64,000 nucleotides of DNA from a virus: the IMG/VR virus record IMGVR_UViG_3300042474_001633, positions 1-64,000 of that record. One strand, written 5' to 3'. The number at the start of each line of letters is the position of its first letter. Position 1 is the stretch's first letter. Position numbers and translations under genes: made by a program. Below are positions 34,588-42,767 of the stretch, one piece after another. The notes below the pieces were generated by a model. It was not told where the DNA came from, ran no database searches, and saw nothing but the letters and a program-made list of their open reading frames with translations.

Positions 34588-35408
34588 CACATATTCCAGT
34601 TCGGGATTAAATTTCCAGTTTCTTCAACTGCGCCCATCATCCATTTTGATTCTTTGAATTCGCGAGCAAGCCTGTCCTTCTCCATTTCGCCCCAAATATC
34701 TTTGCCGTATTTGGTTTCGTTTGCTTTCCAACTATCGCTACCGTCATACTCGTATCCCCAGAACATGCGTATGAATAACTTACGGCTAGAGAGTGTTTTG
34801 CATACACCGTGGTAATACGGGTGATGTGCCGGGAGAATCAGCATATCGCCTGCCCGAGGTTTGTATTTAAAATGGACAAATGGGTCATTTTCAGAAATGT
34901 TATTTTCATCTGCGAATACCTTAAAAGCTATTTCTCCACCCTGGTAATCATCATTTACATAAAGTAGGCAGGTTATCCAAAATTTATAACCTGGGTTGTG
35001 TGTTTCGGCCATTTTGAAATCCGTGTGATACTGCATAGCAAGCGTTCCGTCTATTGGTTTTGCAGAATGAGTCAGCAAGAATGGGCCATAGTGCGACCAA
35101 TTGGGAATTTCAATTCCATATTTGGATACATACTGATTAGTAGTTTCATAAAAAATTGATGCAGTTTCCATTGCTACTGGGTTATTTGATATTATTGAAT
35201 AATTTGATTCCCATTCGTGTTTTGTTGGAAATGATGTAGAAAAGAAATTTGGATATCCGATAAAGTGGGTTTCTTTGCCGAGATTGTACCAATCGGTCCA
35301 GGGGTGAACATGCGGGGAACCGTCCGCTAATAGCGATTCAAAATTTTTCGAGTCCCCAATTGTGTCACGGAAGACAACTATTTTTGGATAAAGCTCTTCT
35401 TGATTCAC
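34587..35408 (-). CDS. 2OG-Fe(II) oxygenase
   Basis: 273 residues, the longest of the five. Motifs: MQYHTDFKMAE (H-X-D), CLLYVNDDYQGGEIAFKVF, AGDMLILPAHHPYYHGVCK (distal His) and SSRKLFIRMFWGYE (2OG-binding basic residue). The N-terminal 100 residues and the C-terminal WKANETKYGKDIWGEMEKDR extension are unlike its neighbours and could define its substrate. It overlaps the upstream gene by 4 nt and the downstream gene by 1 nt. Confidence 0.82.
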   Translation of the reverse strand: MNQEELYPKIVVFRDTIGDSKNFESLLADGSPHVHPWTDWYNLGKETHFIGYPNFFSTSFPTKHEWESNYSIISNNPVAMETASIFYETTNQYVSKYGIEIPNWSHYGPFLLTHSAKPIDGTLAMQYHTDFKMAETHNPGYKFWITCLLYVNDDYQGGEIAFKVFADENNISENDPFVHFKYKPRAGDMLILPAHHPYYHGVCKTLSSRKLFIRMFWGYEYDGSDSWKANETKYGKDIWGEMEKDRLAREFKESKWMMGAVEETGNLIPNWNM

Positions 35409-35998
35409 AAAACACTCCGAATTCCTGTCACTGTCCAGAACGTGGACACTGTGTATCTTATCCCATCGGTAACCGTATTGACTCCATGGATAAAGTTTAT
35501 GTCGCCGGGGAAAATTATCAGCATGTTTCTGACTGGTTTTGCTGTGAATGATTGAATCGGGAAAAATATTTCTCCTCCTTTGAAATCATTATTGAGATAA
35601 AATACTGACGATAGGTCGTATGTTGGACAACAGTTTTTGCTTCCATCAAGTTCCTGTTTATCGGCATGTGGTGCTTGCTCATCACCAACTTGCCATCTAT
35701 TTAGCTGAGCTCCAGTTGAGTCGGCCAAAATGTCAAACGTAGTTTGAAGTATGTTTTTCGTTTTGATATATAGATTTTCGTAAATGTTCTTCGCTATAGG
35801 CTCAGTAAAATCTCTATGTACCCTGTCGGACCATTGATGATGGCCGTATACGGCAGACCAATCGTCATTACACTTTGCATAGCGAAGCAATTCTGCGAGC
35901 TCATCGGTCGGTAGTAAATTTTCAAAAATGTGTATATTGTCCACAGAATCACCCCAATACCCAGAGGGGGTTAGCTCAATTCTGGTGCTGTAATTCAT
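35405..35998 (-). CDS. 2OG-Fe(II) oxygenase
   Basis: About 197 residues from ATG 35998; an upstream ATG at 36031 is possible and no Shine-Dalgarno decides between them. Motifs: QAPHADKQELDG (H-X-D), SVFYLNNDFKGGEIFFP, NMLIIFPGDINFIHGVNTV (distal His) and GIRYTVSTFW (2OG-binding Arg). The N-terminal HIFENLLPTDELAELLRYA is the usual helix before the catalytic barrel. It overlaps the upstream oxygenase by 23 nt. Confidence 0.8.
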   Translation of the reverse strand: MNYSTRIELTPSGYWGDSVDNIHIFENLLPTDELAELLRYAKCNDDWSAVYGHHQWSDRVHRDFTEPIAKNIYENLYIKTKNILQTTFDILADSTGAQLNRWQVGDEQAPHADKQELDGSKNCCPTYDLSSVFYLNNDFKGGEIFFPIQSFTAKPVRNMLIIFPGDINFIHGVNTVTDGIRYTVSTFWTVTGIRSVL

Positions 35999-36491
35999 AA
36001 TTAACTGATGGGTTTTTTGTTTCGCTGCCATAAACAAAACATGTCAACATATACCTAGTTCCACTAGAAACAGTGCTGACCAGGTGTGGCTCATCACCGG
36101 CATGAACAACCAATTGTGATGCAGATGGTCGCCAAACAGTGTTAAGACGCGGGTACACGAGGTCCCCACCCTCAAAGTTATCATTCAGATATACAACGCA
36201 TCCGAATCTGCATGTCTTCTGATAGTTGTCAGTGTGTTCTCCCATTCCACCACCCTGGGAGATTCTTTGTATTCCACAAAATGGGCTTATAAAATCATAA
36301 TCATCAAAATATAATTTAATTCGCTCATTTAACAAATCAAATATTGGTGATTGAAATGGGAATCTATTGCCAACCCAATATTCCCCACCACCATTTTGTA
36401 TTGACCAATCACTGCTACTCGCAGAATATGCGGTGCAGAGCAACTCAAGTCTTTCGTCTTCAGTTAGAAAAGAGTCGATGTGTAAAAGCAT
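35976..36491 (-). CDS. 2OG-Fe(II) oxygenase
   Basis: 171 residues, a minimal catalytic domain. Motifs: MGEHTDNYQKT (H-X-D), VVYLNDNFEGGDLVYPRL, ASQLVVHAGDEPHLVSTV (distal His) and GTRYMLTCFVYG (2OG-binding Arg). It resembles the small phage prolyl-4-hydroxylase-like proteins often found in marine cyanophages. It is the first of five adjacent oxygenase genes and follows a zinc-binding protein by 21 nt. Confidence 0.82.
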   Translation of the reverse strand: MLLHIDSFLTEDERLELLCTAYSASSSDWSIQNGGGEYWVGNRFPFQSPIFDLLNERIKLYFDDYDFISPFCGIQRISQGGGMGEHTDNYQKTCRFGCVVYLNDNFEGGDLVYPRLNTVWRPSASQLVVHAGDEPHLVSTVSSGTRYMLTCFVYGSETKNPSVNYELQHQN

Positions 36492-36512
36492 GTATGGAAC
36501 CGCATTCCACTA

Positions 36513-36758
36513 TCACCACTTGTTTAGTGGGCAAACTGCAGTATTGAGTTTTGTCTTTAATGACATGAAGCAGCCACACTCTTTGCATTGTTTTGTCAAC
36601 TTAATTAATTTTGGGCACGCTTCGCAAATCTGCATTCTAGTACTGGCAATTTCGTCTGTTGTGTAATTTGACTTATCCAACAAGTCGGTTGGCAATACCT
36701 TTGCCCCATTTTGTAATTGCATTTGTCTTCTTTTTTTGAATTCCTCGTAGGCGGTCAT
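36513..36758 (-). CDS. Small Cys-rich (probable zinc-binding) protein, DUF6171-like
   Basis: 81 residues. Four to five Cys with C-X2-C and C-X-C spacing: ICEACPKL, QCKECGCFM and AVCPLNKW. The arrangement recalls small phage zinc-ribbon proteins that from memory belong to DUF6171. An N-terminal helix (TAYEEFKKRRQMQLQNG) precedes it. The start overlaps the upstream stop as TAATG. Function unknown; it may bind metal and nucleic acid or protein. It is co-transcribed with the GNAT enzyme and the oxygenases. Confidence 0.78.
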   Translation of the reverse strand: MTAYEEFKKRRQMQLQNGAKVLPTDLLDKSNYTTDEIASTRMQICEACPKLIKLTKQCKECGCFMSLKTKLNTAVCPLNKW

Positions 36759-37225
36759 TATGTCACTGCTCCTGGTTCGTTGAATTTTTTAACATATTTA
36801 TTCGCAAAATTAGCGCTTGCCAGTGTCACAGTAGTGTCTGACCATGATTTTTTGTAGTCAAAGTCTTCTGTTTCTTCGTTTTCAAGAATGTAGTCAGCAA
36901 CTTTTGTTCCTATTCCTTGTCGTTGGTGGTCTGGGTGAACATCAAAAATAAAGGGTTTATATATATTTTGTTCTTCGTTATAGTATCTAGCTACTACACA
37001 AAGAAGTTGTCCATCTTCTCCTCGATACAGGAAGGTTTCTACATTTATTTCATTATTGTGACCGAAAATATTGGGGAATCTTGCTGGAAGTATTTGTTTA
37101 GAGAAGCCTGGGGTGCCAAATTCCCCAAATTTTGCTTCAAAGAAAGACCATGTAGTGAAAAAACTTTCCTCTGTTCTTTCTATAGTTGGCAGCAAATCTT
37201 GCCATGATGCATTTTTTTTAATCAT
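36758..37225 (-). CDS. GNAT-family N-acetyltransferase
   Basis: 155 residues. Acetyl-CoA motif A is visible as FIFDVHPDHQRQGIGTKVADYIL (Q/R-X-X-G-X-G, near residues 95-115). The preceding strand LLCVVARYYNEEQNI and the C-terminal TVTLASANFANKYVKKF fit the GNAT fold. The N-terminal region contains many Phe/Trp. It would acetylate an amine of a sugar, peptide or small molecule. Its place at the head of the oxygenase operon suggests a shared modification pathway, by context only. Confidence 0.82.
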   Translation of the reverse strand: MIKKNASWQDLLPTIERTEESFFTTWSFFEAKFGEFGTPGFSKQILPARFPNIFGHNNEINVETFLYRGEDGQLLCVVARYYNEEQNIYKPFIFDVHPDHQRQGIGTKVADYILENEETEDFDYKKSWSDTTVTLASANFANKYVKKFNEPGAVT

Positions 37226-37282
37226 AAGTCAATCATTCGCTCCCATCTTTTTTGTGTCGTATATTTTTATTCACCGACCACA

Positions 37283-37984
37283 TTATAGGCATCCTTCCTC
37301 GCCATTTCCCTTGATGTCAATGCATCCTGAACCGCTGCCACCGCCACAGGAGGCACAGTTGCCGGTCGGTGGAAAACTGGGCGTTGGAAAACTGGGCGTT
37401 GGAAAACTGGGGGTTGGAAAACTGGGGGTTGGTGCCACATAGCCACAGCAACCATTTCTAAGCGCTCCGTAATACCCACCCTCATAACCCGGACAACCTT
37501 GACACCAGTATTCATATGAAGTCTCGCCGGAGCAAGTATATCCGCAGCCATCGCCGTCAACACACCCGGCGTTACCGCCGCAACTCCTCGAGCAGTTGCT
37601 GGATGGCGGGTCTCCGGTTGGATACCCAGGGGGTGGACAGCTTGCTGGCGGGAAGGAAGGCGCTGGCGGGAAAGAAGGAGCTGGCGCCGCCGGTGTGGCC
37701 GAGTTGGATGCAGTTGATACAGCGCTCACCCCGTATCCAGTAACCGTGGTGACCGTAAATGTGTAAGCAGTTCCATTGCTTAAACCAGTCACCGTTATGG
37801 GCGAACTAGAACCACTTCCCGTAAAACCTCCGGGGGATGAAGTTGCCACATAGGTTGCAACACCTTTACCGTCGTATGCTGGAAGAGTAAAAGAAACAGT
37901 TGCTTGACCGTTGCCCGCACTAGCCGAAACAGATGTCGGCGCATCAGAGAACTTTCCCTGACTAGAAGTATTTCCCGGTATCAT
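37283..37984 (-). CDS. Fibronectin type III protein with Cys-rich and PSFP-repeat tail
   Basis: 233 residues. Residues 14-95 form an FN3 domain (APTSVSASAGNGQATVSFTL, ITVTGLSNGTAYTFTVTTV). The rest alternates Pro-Ser-Phe-Pro repeats (APSFPPAPSFPP; four TPSFP-type units near 195-220) with two Cys/Gly-rich blocks (NCSRSCGGNAGCVDGDGCGY and NCASCGGGSGSGCIDIKGNG) that could form disulfides or bind metal. It overlaps the upstream fibre gene by 4 nt (ATGA). It is likely a surface-exposed tail or fibre-tip protein. The Cys content is unusual for a fibre. Confidence 0.72.
   Translation of the reverse strand: MIPGNTSSQGKFSDAPTSVSASAGNGQATVSFTLPAYDGKGVATYVATSSPGGFTGSGSSSPITVTGLSNGTAYTFTVTTVTGYGVSAVSTASNSATPAAPAPSFPPAPSFPPASCPPPGYPTGDPPSSNCSRSCGGNAGCVDGDGCGYTCSGETSYEYWCQGCPGYEGGYYGALRNGCCGYVAPTPSFPTPSFPTPSFPTPSFPPTGNCASCGGGSGSGCIDIKGNGEEGCL
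37368..37430 (-). repeat. 15-nt tandem repeat encoding TPSFP
   Basis: Four consecutive copies of a 15-nt unit (GTTGGAAAACTGGGC/G on the plus strand) inside the FN3 gene, each coding for five residues. The copies are nearly identical, so copy number may vary between phages. Confidence 0.75.
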
Positions 37985-39042
37985 GAAGCACTCAAGTCAC
38001 CCATCAACATCCAGGTGTTCGCCGCGGCGCACTTCAGCAAAGTTGCCGATGAATATTGTGCACGTAAGTAGGCGCCAGGAGTTGAATAAAGTATTACTGA
38101 CCCCGAGGCACCAACAATTTGCGTCTTGCCTGTTCCGTATTGAATAATATGAATCTGTGCGCCTTCAGGGAAGGTAACTGTTGAGTCAAGAGGAACGGTA
38201 ACAGTATTTGCGGTGCTTGTTATGTTCATTTTAATGAACTTGTTCTTGTCTGTGAGTTGAAGTGTGTAGTTTCCTGTTTTGATGTCAATAGTCGCATCAG
38301 CCAATTTACCTAAGCCAATTGCAGCGGTTGTGCTGATGTCTGCATCGACAATGGTTTGATTAGCAATCATTGTTGATGTAACAGTTCCGCTATCTCCAGC
38401 AGTAATTGCTGTTCCAGAAATCTTGGTCTTGTCAATCGCTGCAGATGCATTTATATCTGCGTCGACTATTTTACCTGGCCCAATCTCAACGACGCCAGAA
38501 GAGTCGATTGTCACATCTCCAGAAATTGTTGTATAGGTAGGGGTTCCAGAACTGTTGGCTATTACAACCTGTGCTGCGGTTCCGGAAGCAATCTTACTTA
38601 ATGCTATCGCTGCATTGTTTGCAACGTCAGCATTGGTAATCGTTGAATCAAGAATTGCCACAGAAGTAATTCCAGTTAAAACCCAGTTGTTTGTTTCGCG
38701 CTTAACCAACTGTGCTTTTTGCCATGCAGAAGTCAAAGAGGTTATTCCTCCAGTTGCTTCGATTGTCACTCCAGTGTCACCAAAAATCTGCACCGTTGCA
38801 GAAGAACTGCTAATTATCTCAAGCACATCGCCAAGACTGAAGGCAACGGATGAGTTGGTCGGTATCGTTACGGTCGTTCCACCAGCATTTTGGAACTCAA
38901 GAAGCTGACCACGGTCTTCAAGAACGGCCGTGTATGTCGCCGCGGTAACTATTTTTCTCGTATAGTTAAAATCGCTTGCCTGCAGCGCATTCATTGCGCC
39001 GGCCGTCAACGTCTGTCCAGCTGTAAATTGTTGAATAGCCAT
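37981..39042 (-). CDS. Short tail fibre or collar-type protein
   Basis: 353 residues, ATG 39042 with AGGTGA 4 nt upstream. Two copies of an Ig-like or collar-like module (AATYTAVLEDRGQLLEFQNA...NTWMLMGDL and TGNYTLQLTDKNKFIKMNIT) flank a middle with repeats of the form ITNADVANNAAIALSKIAS and IVDADINASAAIDKTKIS, a known shaft repeat in environmental phage fibres. The N-terminal MAIQQFTAGQTLTAGAMNAL resembles baseplate-attachment peptides. It lies directly downstream of the baseplate module, so it is a probable tail fibre. Confidence 0.78.
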   Translation of the reverse strand: MAIQQFTAGQTLTAGAMNALQASDFNYTRKIVTAATYTAVLEDRGQLLEFQNAGGTTVTIPTNSSVAFSLGDVLEIISSSSATVQIFGDTGVTIEATGGITSLTSAWQKAQLVKRETNNWVLTGITSVAILDSTITNADVANNAAIALSKIASGTAAQVVIANSSGTPTYTTISGDVTIDSSGVVEIGPGKIVDADINASAAIDKTKISGTAITAGDSGTVTSTMIANQTIVDADISTTAAIGLGKLADATIDIKTGNYTLQLTDKNKFIKMNITSTANTVTVPLDSTVTFPEGAQIHIIQYGTGKTQIVGASGSVILYSTPGAYLRAQYSSATLLKCAAANTWMLMGDLSAS

Positions 39043-39096
39043 AAATCACCTGCCAAATATCGTTGATTTAATATTGTACTTCATATAACGCCTTTA

Positions 39097-39345
39097 CTAA
39101 TTTTCCAAATCTTCGTCTTCTGAGCGGTTAAAGTCTCCGGCCATCATCATTTGTTGTGCATACCTTAGCATTCCATCTGCAGCCCACGGAGAAAGACCCT
39201 CTGAAACAGAAACTGAAAGCTCGCTTGTCTCTTCGTCTGCGACCTCGGCAACGATAATAAAATTAGTGACAAGTCTTGACGGCATAATATTTTTCATAAT
39301 CGAATTAAACAAGTTTTGCAGTGTCTGGTCTTCATCTTCCTGCAT
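39097..39345 (-). CDS. Small conserved phage protein
   Basis: 82 residues, with GGAG 8 nt before ATG. Acidic ends (QEDEDQT and SEDEDLEN) flank a mixed core (MPSRLVTNFIIVAEVADEET, GLSPWAADGMLRYAQQM). The core resembles small proteins in other actinophages that I cannot name. There is no membrane segment. It sits between fibre and baseplate genes and may be a chaperone or regulatory protein. Confidence 0.6.
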   Translation of the reverse strand: MQEDEDQTLQNLFNSIMKNIMPSRLVTNFIIVAEVADEETSELSVSVSEGLSPWAADGMLRYAQQMMMAGDFNRSEDEDLEN

Positions 39346-39347
39346 GT

Positions 39348-40592
39348 CTACTCCACGTACTCATGGGTTATTTTCGTGCCAAGTGGTCTTGCGGGTTCGA
39401 TAGATTCAAGAATTATTACCGAAGATTGCCCAATCACCTCAGGACCGATGGCCCCAATGGTCTCGGACCATTTTGTTTGTATATTTATTTCATAAGGCGC
39501 AGTGTCGTAGTCATATGTGACATATACCGTCTTGGTGTTGATTAACTGAAGTTTGGCCGCTTCAGTTAATGCATTTAGAGTTCCCGCATTCTTTCCGTAG
39601 TATCCAGTTTCGAGCTGCCATCTGAGCAACGTCTCTTGAGCATCGATGTCGAGAAGTGGCGGATTAAGCTCGGTAAAACTGGTTAAACGTAATTGGTCTT
39701 CTGAATTCAAGTCGCTACTCCCCAGAATAAATGCATCGGAAACTATCTCTGGAGAAAAATCAAATCTGGTTATCGGCTGTGTTCCGCTAAATTTGCATAG
39801 CCAAATCAATGTTTCGAGTTCCGCGACCGAAGAATCCACAAGGGTGCTTTTTGTCAGCGAGTCAGAAAAAGAAAATCCCTCTTCTGTATCGACATACGCA
39901 AATTCACGTGTTAACTCCAATGATTCCCCAAGACCCAAGGTTGCTATGTCTATTAGTCGCAACATTGCCCTGTCTGGAGTTGTTTCTGCATCCAAATCTG
40001 CTTGAAACATAACGTCCGGCAAGAAAGAAGCAACTAAAGCTACTGACTCGTTCGCCGAAGAAAATTCGTAGGCGGGGTAAACCGCTGGGGTTGTAAAATA
40101 AAATGTTTCGTCAGGGTTGTTCGGCTCAAATATTATATCAATATTTATTGCGGGGAGTTGTTGGTTGCTTTCAAGTTGGAACATGTTGCTTCTAAAGATG
40201 TTCCATTGTGGTGAGAGTATTCCTGGAGCATTAATTACCGCATCCGATTGACTCAAATTCAATGCTGTTGTTGTTGTTGTTCCACTAACTAGGTCAACGT
40301 CGGAAATACTGCAAGTAACCAGTCCCCCAGATGGCATTTTTACAGCAAACAAAAAAACAATATCCTGATTAAAATCTCCCACTTCGAGTTGAATGTCTTC
40401 GTGGAAGAGTGTTCCAGATTGATTGCCGGCTGAAACTTTTAGCGATATTTGTTTGAATTCGGAAAAGCCATCAAACAATTCAGACGAACCGCCTTGCCCA
40501 ATTTCGAGATTTGAAACACTCCAAAAATCTTCATCATAAATATTTTGGAGTTTTGCCAGGGAATTGGTAAGTCGGTTACGAACTCCAACCAT
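39348..40592 (-). CDS. Baseplate/tail protein, gpI-like
   Basis: 414 residues. The C-terminal half (ELETLIWLCKFSGTQPITRF, DIDAQETLLRWQLETGYYGK and NALTEAAKLQLINTKTVYV) matches the pattern of P2 gpI-type proteins, which bridge baseplate and fibres. The N-terminal half is a beta-sandwich (GFSEFKQISLKVSAGNQSG, VFLFAVKMPSGGLVTC) not typical of gpI and could be a carbohydrate-binding-like module. The start abuts the gpJ-like stop. Length is about twice that of P2 gpI. Confidence 0.72.
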   Translation of the reverse strand: MVGVRNRLTNSLAKLQNIYDEDFWSVSNLEIGQGGSSELFDGFSEFKQISLKVSAGNQSGTLFHEDIQLEVGDFNQDIVFLFAVKMPSGGLVTCSISDVDLVSGTTTTTALNLSQSDAVINAPGILSPQWNIFRSNMFQLESNQQLPAINIDIIFEPNNPDETFYFTTPAVYPAYEFSSANESVALVASFLPDVMFQADLDAETTPDRAMLRLIDIATLGLGESLELTREFAYVDTEEGFSFSDSLTKSTLVDSSVAELETLIWLCKFSGTQPITRFDFSPEIVSDAFILGSSDLNSEDQLRLTSFTELNPPLLDIDAQETLLRWQLETGYYGKNAGTLNALTEAAKLQLINTKTVYVTYDYDTAPYEINIQTKWSETIGAIGPEVIGQSSVIILESIEPARPLGTKITHEYVE

Positions 40593-42083
40593 TTAGAGCA
40601 CTACCACTTCTACCGTGGCTCGAGGGAGTACGCCGTAATACCCAATCTCATAGCCAATTATGCTTCCAGCAAGATTAACTTCTGTTCCCAGAAGCTCATT
40701 TCCTGGATACTCCGCCGCAGGATAAGTTGGAACACTGGTTCCAACACTGTAAACATAATCAACGCCGGCAACTTTGCTAGCAGCCACAACAATGTCAAAT
40801 ATTCTTACTGTGGTATTCCAGTTTGGCCATTCTGCGAGAGAAAGCAATGTTTCTATTTCTGACGCTACGGCAGTTGCAACGGAGTTGGCTCCAAACTCTG
40901 GATTGATAGAAATTGTCGCTGTCACCGCTATGTCAAACGGGTAGGCGTCGAGGAGCGAAAATTCTAGACCCGCAGGTATGCGCTCGGCTACCGCTTCAAC
41001 AATCTCTGCTTTTAGGGTGGATGTTAATGGTGAGCCCCCAGAGTCGCACGCATATATCACGAAGTATCCCGGGGAGTCACCTTCGAAGGCATGTTCGATT
41101 GAGTTCATTGAAACAACCGATATTGGTCCAGCGACGCCGCTTGCCGCAGTATTTATATTCGTGAACTCAACACTTGAGCTACCAGAAGATGCACCCTGAT
41201 AAACACCTGTTTTAATTATTGATTGATACGTGGTGTCCCCGTAGTAGTCGGGCGCCAACACCATAAAAAGGTCGGTATTAAAGTCATTGCACAGGTCAAT
41301 GAAATCAGCACTGGTTGAAACGGTGGCCACATCAGATTCGCTGTTGAAACCATTTAAAAATCCCGCGGAAGCAGAGAAATTAACGGCTTTCGAGACGTCA
41401 TAGACCTTGCATCTATACACATCAACAAAGTTGGTAAGAATGTATTTTTCTACTTGGGAACCAGTTGCAAGCACTGAGCTAAGGCTTTCCAAGTGAGACG
41501 TTCCCCTACTGAAATACTCAGTTGTTGTCTCGGCTAGCGAGCCCTGCGAAACATTGCCACTGGTGTGAACATCCAGGATTGCTGCACTTGGTTGAGCCAG
41601 GACAAGCTGTGTCCCAGAAGCAATTGTCGGCAGGACTCCAGCAGTCAGCGACGTTGCGTTGACGGTCACCGTTGTAGAGGCTGAATTAGCAACTACGGTG
41701 CTATCGGTTGAAAATGGATACTGAATAACATCGTCACCACTAACTATTTCATATACCGCCAACGTTTCGGCTGGAACAATACCACCAGCTTCAGACAAGG
41801 TAAATTCCAGCCCGACAGAGCCAAAAGTTGCTTCTTTGCGCAAAATGTCCAGGTACCTAAGAACGCCCTCCATAATTCCATCAGGCAGACGATTTATGTT
41901 TCCAAGATTCAACGAACCTATATAGGCACCCGCCTGAAGTATGGCATCTTCGATTGTCCCTGGTCTTGGCGAAAATTCAGGCATTGCAAGGCGCGCATAA
42001 TCAACAGCCTCGTCATATATGTCACCGGGCTGTTTGTCGTTAATCGTGAGGTCGATGTAGTCTGAAAAATCTGGTGATGGCAT
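40593..42083 (-). CDS. Baseplate J-like protein (gpJ/gp6-like wedge)
   Basis: 496 residues. The start PSPDFSDYIDLTINDKQPGD, EDAILQAGAYIGSLNLGNIN, EGVLRYLDILRKEATFGSVG and EYFSRGTSHLESLSSVLATG follow the baseplate J family, as does the C-terminal region IPAGLEFSLLDAYPFDIAVT. These proteins form the baseplate wedge ring that triggers sheath contraction. Flanking gp25/W-like and gpI-like genes support the call. Confidence 0.85.
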   Translation of the reverse strand: MPSPDFSDYIDLTINDKQPGDIYDEAVDYARLAMPEFSPRPGTIEDAILQAGAYIGSLNLGNINRLPDGIMEGVLRYLDILRKEATFGSVGLEFTLSEAGGIVPAETLAVYEIVSGDDVIQYPFSTDSTVVANSASTTVTVNATSLTAGVLPTIASGTQLVLAQPSAAILDVHTSGNVSQGSLAETTTEYFSRGTSHLESLSSVLATGSQVEKYILTNFVDVYRCKVYDVSKAVNFSASAGFLNGFNSESDVATVSTSADFIDLCNDFNTDLFMVLAPDYYGDTTYQSIIKTGVYQGASSGSSSVEFTNINTAASGVAGPISVVSMNSIEHAFEGDSPGYFVIYACDSGGSPLTSTLKAEIVEAVAERIPAGLEFSLLDAYPFDIAVTATISINPEFGANSVATAVASEIETLLSLAEWPNWNTTVRIFDIVVAASKVAGVDYVYSVGTSVPTYPAAEYPGNELLGTEVNLAGSIIGYEIGYYGVLPRATVEVVVL

Positions 42084-42084
42084 A

Positions 42085-42384
42085 TTAGTTACCTACCACA
42101 AAGTCGATGAGGATTCTTTGCTCGCCAGTATTTTTCGGTTTATCCCTAGCAATAAGGGTAAGCTGTATTTCTGGCCAAAATTGACTAATCGTGTACCTTA
42201 TTTCTGATTCTCTGAGCTGTGCAAAAGTTGGGTCTTTCGTTCCGTAGGTTCTCTCAAGCGGCAATTCCCCACGCTCAATTCTGCAAGCAAGAGCAATTAT
42301 CTGCGAATAGTAAGGACGCGTTCCTTCAGACAGGGTCGCAGCCGTGCCTCGCTCAAATGTCATTGGTAGTTTTAATGTGTCCAT
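42085..42384 (-). CDS. gp25/W-like baseplate protein
   Basis: 99 residues. Motifs PMTFERGTAATLSEGTRPYY, SQIIALACRIERGELPLERTYG and RYTISQFWPEIQLTLIARD fit the T4 gp25/P2 gpW fold, the small wedge component that joins the sheath to the gpJ-like wedge. Its order between spike and gpJ is typical. Confidence 0.75.
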   Translation of the reverse strand: MDTLKLPMTFERGTAATLSEGTRPYYSQIIALACRIERGELPLERTYGTKDPTFAQLRESEIRYTISQFWPEIQLTLIARDKPKNTGEQRILIDFVVGN

Positions 42385-42387
42385 AAA

Positions 42388-42765
42388 TCAGTCAAAATTC
42401 TGGTCGACGTAGTTTTTAAGATTTTGTATCACTAGGTCAACATAGCTTTTATTTGCTGCGTCGCTAGATGCCATTGGCGTGTCGACCTCCTTAATAATTT
42501 TACTAGTAGTTTCCCTTCCAAGAATGACGACTTCTTCAAATCTGTTGTCAAGGAATCCACATAACACTTTTTGCCCAGCAATTGGATACGCAGAAAACAC
42601 AGTGCACGGGCCAAATACCGTTTGAGCTGCGACTTTAGGGATACTTACAAAAACGCCCTGAGCCCCAGCCCTAACAACCGTGCCCAGGTACAGTCCACCT
42701 GGCACGGGTTTTCGAGAAGAGGCTTTTTTTGAATTAGAAAACCTTGAGGTTGGGTCGTAAAGCAT
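42388..42765 (-). CDS. Baseplate spike/assembly protein, gpV/gp5 OB-fold type
   Basis: 125 residues. The strand pattern GLYLGTVVRAGAQGVFVSIP, FGPCTVFSAYPIAGQKVLCG and FLDNRFEEVVILGRE is the OB-like domain of gp5/gpV-type spike or cap proteins. The C-terminal SDAANKSYVDLVIQNLKNYV is a short amphipathic helix common in fibre-attachment tails. There is no lysozyme domain and no long beta-helix, so the spike needle may be another protein. Confidence 0.65.
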   Translation of the reverse strand: MLYDPTSRFSNSKKASSRKPVPGGLYLGTVVRAGAQGVFVSIPKVAAQTVFGPCTVFSAYPIAGQKVLCGFLDNRFEEVVILGRETTSKIIKEVDTPMASSDAANKSYVDLVIQNLKNYVDQNFD

Positions 42766-42767
42766 GA

